This document shows, in pieces, positions 39,569-43,136 of a stretch of 43,136 nucleotides of DNA. Position numbers and translations under genes: made by a program. This DNA is from a virus. How positions within the stretch are numbered: position 1 is the stretch's first letter; each line of letters begins with the position of its first letter. The stretch spans positions 1-43,136 of the IMG/VR virus record IMGVR_UViG_3300004807_000003. The stretch is one strand, 5' to 3'. Under the pieces are notes generated by a model. It ran no database searches and had not been told where the DNA came from. It saw only the letters and a list, made by a program, of their open reading frames with translations.

Positions 39569-39799
39569 GTGAGCAGCAAAAACACAAAAGCACAGAAAAG
39601 TATACCAGAGAAATTAGTCACGATCATGGCTTTTGAGTCTGATCGAAACAAGATCAAGGCGTTTGCTCATCACGTGGCGAAAAAGACCATCTTCGCCGTG
39701 ATTTCCGATCTTGTATCAACCCTACCCGAAGTTGTCGTATCGGCCAAGTCCTCACGGTCCTTGAGCCAAACGGGACGAACGCGGGGCGAAATTCGTTAG
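39569..39799 (+). CDS. Small basic hypothetical protein, divergent from 39486
   Basis: A 76-residue protein from a GTG start. It is basic and Ser/Lys-rich with a short helical core (DRNKIKAFAHHVAKKTIFAV, ISDLVSTLPEVVVSAKS). The intergenic region before it is AT-rich and contains TTATCCACT (39548-39556), one base off a DnaA box, and a weak TTGACT promoter element. Regulatory role possible from the divergent arrangement. Confidence 0.5.
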   Translation: MSSKNTKAQKSIPEKLVTIMAFESDRNKIKAFAHHVAKKTIFAVISDLVSTLPEVVVSAKSSRSLSQTGRTRGEIR

Positions 39800-39825
39800 G
39801 ACTTTGGGGCTACGAGGAGAAACCA

Positions 39826-40059
39826 ATGATTAGCAACTTTCCAATGGGCGCGAGTACTGACAGCACAGCGCCGTTTAACGCAGTGGACGCGGTGACCTGG
39901 TGCGATCTCTGCGAACAGCCATGTGACCAGGCGACAAGCAAGCTGGTGACAGACGGGCCTGTTACGGATCGGATCTGTAGCGAGTGCGTGAAGCTCCTGG
40001 AGACGTGCCAACAGCAAGCCGTAGACGAGCTTCGTGGCGTTGTGGCGGTGTGCCGATGA
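39826..40059 (+). CDS. Small zinc-binding-like protein
   Basis: A 77-residue protein with GAGGAG well placed before its ATG. Two Cys pairs, CDLCEQPC near 26-33 and CSECVK near 51-56, form a plausible treble-clef or ribbon. First of a run of coupled Cys-rich early genes; stop overlaps the next start (ATGA). Confidence 0.6.
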   Translation: MISNFPMGASTDSTAPFNAVDAVTWCDLCEQPCDQATSKLVTDGPVTDRICSECVKLLETCQQQAVDELRGVVAVCR

Positions 40060-40433
40060 TGGTCCCATTTGCCTACATCTGTGACTCCTGCAAGGTTCGC
40101 GGCGAAGAGTTCGGGCACATGCCGCAGTGCCGTGAGACGGTCAGCGCAGAGTGTCACACCGATTGCTGTGTGAATTGCGCGACGGGTGGCAGCTACCGCG
40201 ATGATGAAGCCAACACCGTTGTTTGTAAGCCGTGCTGGGCGGCTAGGAATCGCGTTAAGGTGACGCGGGAGAAAATCTGGTACTCAGACTGCCCGCAGCC
40301 GATTGAAGGCTACCTAGCAATGCCGTATGTGTATTTCACGGCATTTTGGCGGAATTGGAACCCGGATTGGTATGTCGCGGTTATGCGCGTCGAGCTTGGC
40401 GCACCTGACGTAGTGCTGGCGGTGGCGGCATGA
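40056..40433 (+). CDS. Cys-rich hypothetical protein
   Basis: A 125-residue protein from the ATG overlapping the previous stop. Several Cys pairs (YICDSCKVRG, MPQCRETVSAECHTDCCVNC, VVCKPCW) suggest two zinc sites, then an aromatic C-terminal part (IWYSDCPQPIEGYLAMPYVY). No family recognised. It ends in an ATGA overlap. Confidence 0.55.
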   Translation: MMVPFAYICDSCKVRGEEFGHMPQCRETVSAECHTDCCVNCATGGSYRDDEANTVVCKPCWAARNRVKVTREKIWYSDCPQPIEGYLAMPYVYFTAFWRNWNPDWYVAVMRVELGAPDVVLAVAA

Positions 40434-40582
40434 GCTTTGACGATTTCCTAATGCTGCCCGTTCCGGTGCTGATTGCCGCGACGGTGGCGGCGGTGTTGGT
40501 GATTTGGCTGGCGGGCAATGCCGTTATCACGGCGACCGGGGGTGCGGTGGACATGGTGCGGTTTGCGAGGGGGAAGAGATGA
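40430..40582 (+). CDS. Small membrane protein, 50 residues
   Basis: A frame between two ATGA overlaps. It encodes one transmembrane helix (PVLIAATVAAVLVIWLAGNA) and a basic end (RFARGKR). Coupled to neighbours on both sides, so probably translated. Role unknown. Confidence 0.55.
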   Translation: MSFDDFLMLPVPVLIAATVAAVLVIWLAGNAVITATGGAVDMVRFARGKR

Positions 40583-40782
40583 GGGCGATCTGGTTTTGTT
40601 TGGTGCACCTGAACGCGCAAGTGTGCGGCTACCCCGAATGGTACGCGCGGGGAACTATGCCGGGGTGGCTGCAAGCGCACTTCGAGCGGCACTTCTTTGA
40701 GTGCGAACGATGCACCGATGACACAGAGGCAGCGCAGGATTGGCTTGAGGTTGCGGAGATTGTGAAACGGGGGAGCAAGTGA
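40579..40782 (+). CDS. Small Cys/His protein
   Basis: A 67-residue protein from the ATG overlapping the previous stop. It contains CLVHLNAQVCG, HFERHFFECERC and a helical end, a pattern that could bind zinc. Starts further upstream overlap the membrane protein in another frame and are rejected. Confidence 0.55.
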   Translation: MRAIWFCLVHLNAQVCGYPEWYARGTMPGWLQAHFERHFFECERCTDDTEAAQDWLEVAEIVKRGSK

Positions 40783-40904
40783 AACAGATTGAGCCATACG
40801 CAAAGATTCCGGACGGGTGGGAGTACGGTGTCAGGTCTCCGAACAATACCTACGATTGGATCAACTTTAAGTGGACCGAAACCCAAGAGGAGGTAGAGGC
40901 GTGA
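40779..40904 (+). CDS. Small hypothetical protein, 41 residues
   Basis: GTG 40779 overlaps the previous stop (GTGA), and the frame ends in a second GTGA overlap with the annealase gene. It encodes VKQIEPYAKIPDGWEYGVRS then an acidic, aromatic end. The coupling makes it a likely real gene; function unknown. Confidence 0.5.
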   Translation: MKQIEPYAKIPDGWEYGVRSPNNTYDWINFKWTETQEEVEA

Positions 40905-41902
40905 GCAGCGAACTAGCAGTAATGGAGCAACAGCAACAGGTTCAATCGTTTGAGTGGACTCCTGAAAAAACACAGCTTCTAAAAGACACGATTTGCAAGG
41001 GCGCCAGCGATGAAGAGTTACGGCTGTTTGCCGAGGTTTGCAAATCAAAGAAGCTCGACCCATTTTCAAAGCAGATTTATGCCATGAAACGGTATGACTC
41101 GACGCTTCGCCGGGAAACCATCACGTTTCAGACGGGCATAGACGGGTTCCGAACCCTGGCTCAAAGAACGGGCCATTACGCAGGGCAGGACGCGCCGGAA
41201 TGGTGCGGGGACGATGGGCAGTGGGTAGACGTGTGGCTGAAGGATCAAGCGCCAGCGGCCGCGCGTGTGTCGGTTTACCGTCACGGCTTCGTCAAGCCCA
41301 CATGCCGAGTCGCCCTTTACCGGGAGTATCTGCAAACCGACAGAGAAGGCAAGCCTAATTCCATGTGGCGCAAGATGCCAGCGAACCAGCTTGCCAAGTG
41401 CGCGGAAGCCTTGGCGCTTCGTGCGGCATTCCCGGAAGAGTTGAGCGGCTTGTATACCTCGGACGAGATGGGCCAAGCCGATAACTACACGCCAACGACA
41501 GAAGAAGCCAGAAAAGAAGTCATTGCGCGGCGGTTGAAGGAGACGGCGGCAACGCCAAGCTCCGAAGAGGAACCAACGCGGGAACAATTCGAGGCCATCG
41601 TGAAGGCCGCGAAGGTGCCGCAACTGAACTTCATCATGGTCAAGCTAAACGAGCGGTTCATCCAGCATTGCGGCGGGGAAGTGCCAGCATCCCTTCAACA
41701 GCTTGCACTCATCAACGACGCGAAGGCCGGCGCAAAGCATTGGCGCGATCTGGACGAAAACCAACGCAAGGCGGTTGCCCTGGCGATGTTTGACAAGTTG
41801 CAGGAGCCGATGCCGGCGGCAGAGATGCAGCAAGCGCGGAAGGCTATTGAGCAGCTTTGCCGTGAGGTCGAGACAGCCGAGAAACAACAGGTGGAGGTTT
41901 AG
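40901..41902 (+). CDS. Bet/RecT-family single-strand annealing protein
   Basis: A 333-residue protein from a GTG start coupled to the previous gene. The core matches phage Bet proteins: KKLDPFSKQIYAMKRYD, TFQTGIDGFRTLAQRTGHYA, then CRVALYREYLQT, WRKMPANQLAKCAEALALRA and AFPEELSGLYTSDEM. These proteins coat single strands and anneal complementary ones in phage recombination. A helical C-terminal region follows. It directly precedes SSB. No alkaline exonuclease is next to it; the VRR-NUC protein may serve instead. Confidence 0.9.
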   Translation: MSSELAVMEQQQQVQSFEWTPEKTQLLKDTICKGASDEELRLFAEVCKSKKLDPFSKQIYAMKRYDSTLRRETITFQTGIDGFRTLAQRTGHYAGQDAPEWCGDDGQWVDVWLKDQAPAAARVSVYRHGFVKPTCRVALYREYLQTDREGKPNSMWRKMPANQLAKCAEALALRAAFPEELSGLYTSDEMGQADNYTPTTEEARKEVIARRLKETAATPSSEEEPTREQFEAIVKAAKVPQLNFIMVKLNERFIQHCGGEVPASLQQLALINDAKAGAKHWRDLDENQRKAVALAMFDKLQEPMPAAEMQQARKAIEQLCREVETAEKQQVEV

Positions 41903-42316
41903 ATGCCATCAATGAATCAGGTTTTCATCGCGGGGCATTTGGGAAAAGATGCCTTGGTCTCCTTCACCCCAACGGGCAAGTCGGTCACCAAGTTCTCGGT
42001 AGCGACTACCCGCAAGTGGAAGGACGAGCGCAACGAGTGGAAGGAAGAAACCACGTGGCTCAACGTTGTCGTCTGGGGGAAGGATTGGCTTGGGCCGAAG
42101 CTCCTTCGAGGCGTGGGTGTGATGGTCAAGGGTCGTTTGTCTGTCAGCAATTACCAAAACAAAGACGGCCAGAAAGTCTGGAGAACGGAGATCGTGGCCG
42201 AGGACTGCATGATCGTGGAGGGCAAAGAGAAGGACGAGACAGCGCCACGGCAGAGCGCACCGCAGGAGCCAAGGCCGCACGAGGACGCGATTAGTGATGA
42301 CGATGTGCCGTTTTGA
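41903..42316 (+). CDS. ssb: Single-stranded DNA-binding protein
   Basis: A 137-residue SSB with an OB fold: MNQVFIAGHLGKD, a WLNVVVWGK strand, VMVKGRLSVSNYQNKDG, and the acidic C-terminal tip DDDVPF that recruits partner proteins. Starts directly after the annealase stop. It binds single strands during replication and recombination and likely works with the adjacent annealase. Confidence 0.93.
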   Translation: MPSMNQVFIAGHLGKDALVSFTPTGKSVTKFSVATTRKWKDERNEWKEETTWLNVVVWGKDWLGPKLLRGVGVMVKGRLSVSNYQNKDGQKVWRTEIVAEDCMIVEGKEKDETAPRQSAPQEPRPHEDAISDDDVPF

Positions 42317-42323
42317 GGCTTGA

Positions 42324-42404
42324 ATGATTAACTACTTTTGGAAATTCAAAAAAAGCGCGATGGGCAGACGCGGCTGGGCGATGGCTAAAGGAGCGGCAGC
42401 ATAA
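42324..42404 (+). CDS. Small basic ORF, 26 residues
   Basis: The frame between SSB and the repeat gene encodes MINYFWKFKKSAMGRRGWAM and ends directly before the next ATG. It fills the gap completely. Short and basic; could be a real peptide or just the leader for the next gene. Confidence 0.35.
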   Translation: MINYFWKFKKSAMGRRGWAMAKGAAA

Positions 42405-43136
42405 ATGGAGCAAACAGAAAACAAACAAGCGCTTGCTATGGCGCATCAATGGACGCACGACGGCAGAGAAGTGATGCTGGTGAAGTGCGTCGGCAAAGAC
42501 GGCACCAGCTATAACGGTTTTAGGTGGCCGCTTGAAATAGGCGCTACCGTGGAAGCGCCCGACTGGGACGCCAAGGCCGAATGCGGCCACGGCCTGCACG
42601 GCTGGCCGTGGGGTTTACACATCGGCGACGGGAAAGACCCGGATTGGTCTTCCACTTGGATCATATTTGGCGCACTGCCAGCAGAAGTAATCGACCTCGG
42701 CGGGAAGTGCAAGGCCAAGCAATGCGTGATCCGGCACGTCGGCACGTGGCAAAGTGCAACTGCTTTCGTACTCGCTGGTCAAATGGCGCTTGTCGCCTCT
42801 GCGTCTACCGGAACTTCAGCCACGGGCTACAGCAGCGCGAGTTCAGCCACGGGCTACAGCAGCGCGAGTTCAGCCACGGGCGACAGAAGCGCGAGTTTAG
42901 CCACGGGCGACAGAAGCGCGAGTTTAGCCACGGGCGACAGAAGCGCGAGTTTAGCCACGGGCTACAGCAGCGCGAGTTTAGCCACGGGCTACAGCAGCGC
43001 GAGTTCAGCCACGGGCGACAGAAGCGCGAGTTTAGCCACGGGCGACAGCAGCGCGAGTTCAGCCACGGGCGACAGAAGCGCGAGTTTAGCCACGGGCGAC
43101 AGCAGCGCGAGTTCAGCCACGGGCGACAGCAGCGCG
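42405..43136 (+). CDS. N-terminal domain and repeats of tandem-repeat protein (continues at 1)
   Basis: Open from ATG 42405 to the end. Residues 1-130 form a domain seen in many phage repeat proteins (DUF7666-like as I recall): YNGFRWPLEIG, VEAPDWDAKAECGHGLHGWP, IGDGKDPDWSS. Then come 9-residue repeats of S/L-A-T-G-Y/D-S/R-S-A-S, each encoded by a 27-bp unit. The frame continues into 1-333 after removal of the 87-bp overlap, giving about 325 residues. No signal peptide or membrane segment. Function unknown; the repeats suggest an elongated, possibly self-assembling rod. Confidence 0.85.
   Translation, partial: MEQTENKQALAMAHQWTHDGREVMLVKCVGKDGTSYNGFRWPLEIGATVEAPDWDAKAECGHGLHGWPWGLHIGDGKDPDWSSTWIIFGALPAEVIDLGGKCKAKQCVIRHVGTWQSATAFVLAGQMALVASASTGTSATGYSSASSATGYSSASSATGDRSASLATGDRSASLATGDRSASLATGYSSASLATGYSSASSATGDRSASLATGDSSASSATGDRSASLATGDSSASSATGDSSA
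42811..43136 (+). repeat. 27-bp tandem coding repeats
   Basis: Twelve near-identical 27-bp units (consensus TCAGCCACGGGCGACAGCAG plus CGCGAGT) with limited variation at three codons: TCA/TTA, GAC/TAC and AGC/AGA. The last 87 bases (43050-43136) duplicate the start of the window. Variation is confined to Ser/Leu, Asp/Tyr and Ser/Arg positions. Confidence 0.9.

Noticed and set aside
39984-40055. Longer N-terminus for the Cys-rich gene at 40056
   Set aside because: It would overlap the preceding coupled gene in another frame. The ATGA overlap gives a better start.

Overview
The window reads as an essentially complete genome of a short-tailed (podovirus-like) double-stranded DNA phage of a GC-rich bacterium. 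Positions 1-87 are identical to 43050-43136, and both ends lie inside one tandem-repeat gene that continues in frame across the join. The contig is therefore circular or circularly permuted, about 43,049 bp without the overlap. The host is not stated. A PEP-CTERM sorting signal and secreted proteins with bacterial signal peptides suggest a Gram-negative environmental host, and an Acidobacteriota-like host is my guess (inference only).

Layout. (1) 39.5-43.1 kb running through the join to 5.7 kb, + strand: tightly coupled early genes, mostly with 4-base ATGA or GTGA overlaps. They encode small zinc-binding proteins, a Bet/RecT annealase, SSB, a repeat protein, a VRR-NUC nuclease, a C5 cytosine methyltransferase and an excisionase-like HTH protein. 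Next to that HTH gene lies the 3' half of a tRNA-Cys gene, which looks like an attP core. I found no integrase. A second + cluster of small genes follows a near-consensus promoter at 3.6 kb. (2) 36.7-5.7 kb, - strand: the late operon in transcription order. It begins with small secreted or membrane proteins, an SGNH-hydrolase appendage protein, GH24 lysozyme and small terminase. It continues with large terminase, portal, scaffold, major capsid protein, connector and tail proteins, internal virion proteins (one with an embedded GNAT fold) and two large signal-peptide-bearing fibre/spike-like proteins. A tRNA with initiator hallmarks sits near its start. (3) 37.1-39.5 kb, - strand: a chimeric gene, a coiled-coil protein, an HNH endonuclease, and a roughly 350-bp gene-free tract full of hairpins and repeats.

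The most striking feature is a perfect 56-bp inverted repeat at 4659-4714 and 37234-37289. Each copy sits inside a broken gene. The N-terminal half of a PEP-CTERM protein (signal peptide end) is on the right and its C-terminal half (PEP motif) is on the left. A second gene is split the other way round. Re-inverting the intervening 32.6 kb rebuilds the second gene and, once the duplicated bases are removed, the PEP-CTERM gene. It also places the late operon on the same strand as the early genes. This is the signature of a large inversion with a duplicated breakpoint, or of an assembly/amplification chimera. It needs read-level checking.

How the parts fit: the annealase, SSB and nuclease form a recombination module. 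The methyltransferase may protect the DNA from restriction. The late operon builds a P22/T7-like particle with ejection proteins and adhesive or enzymatic appendages. Replication otherwise appears host-dependent, because I found no polymerase, primase or helicase.
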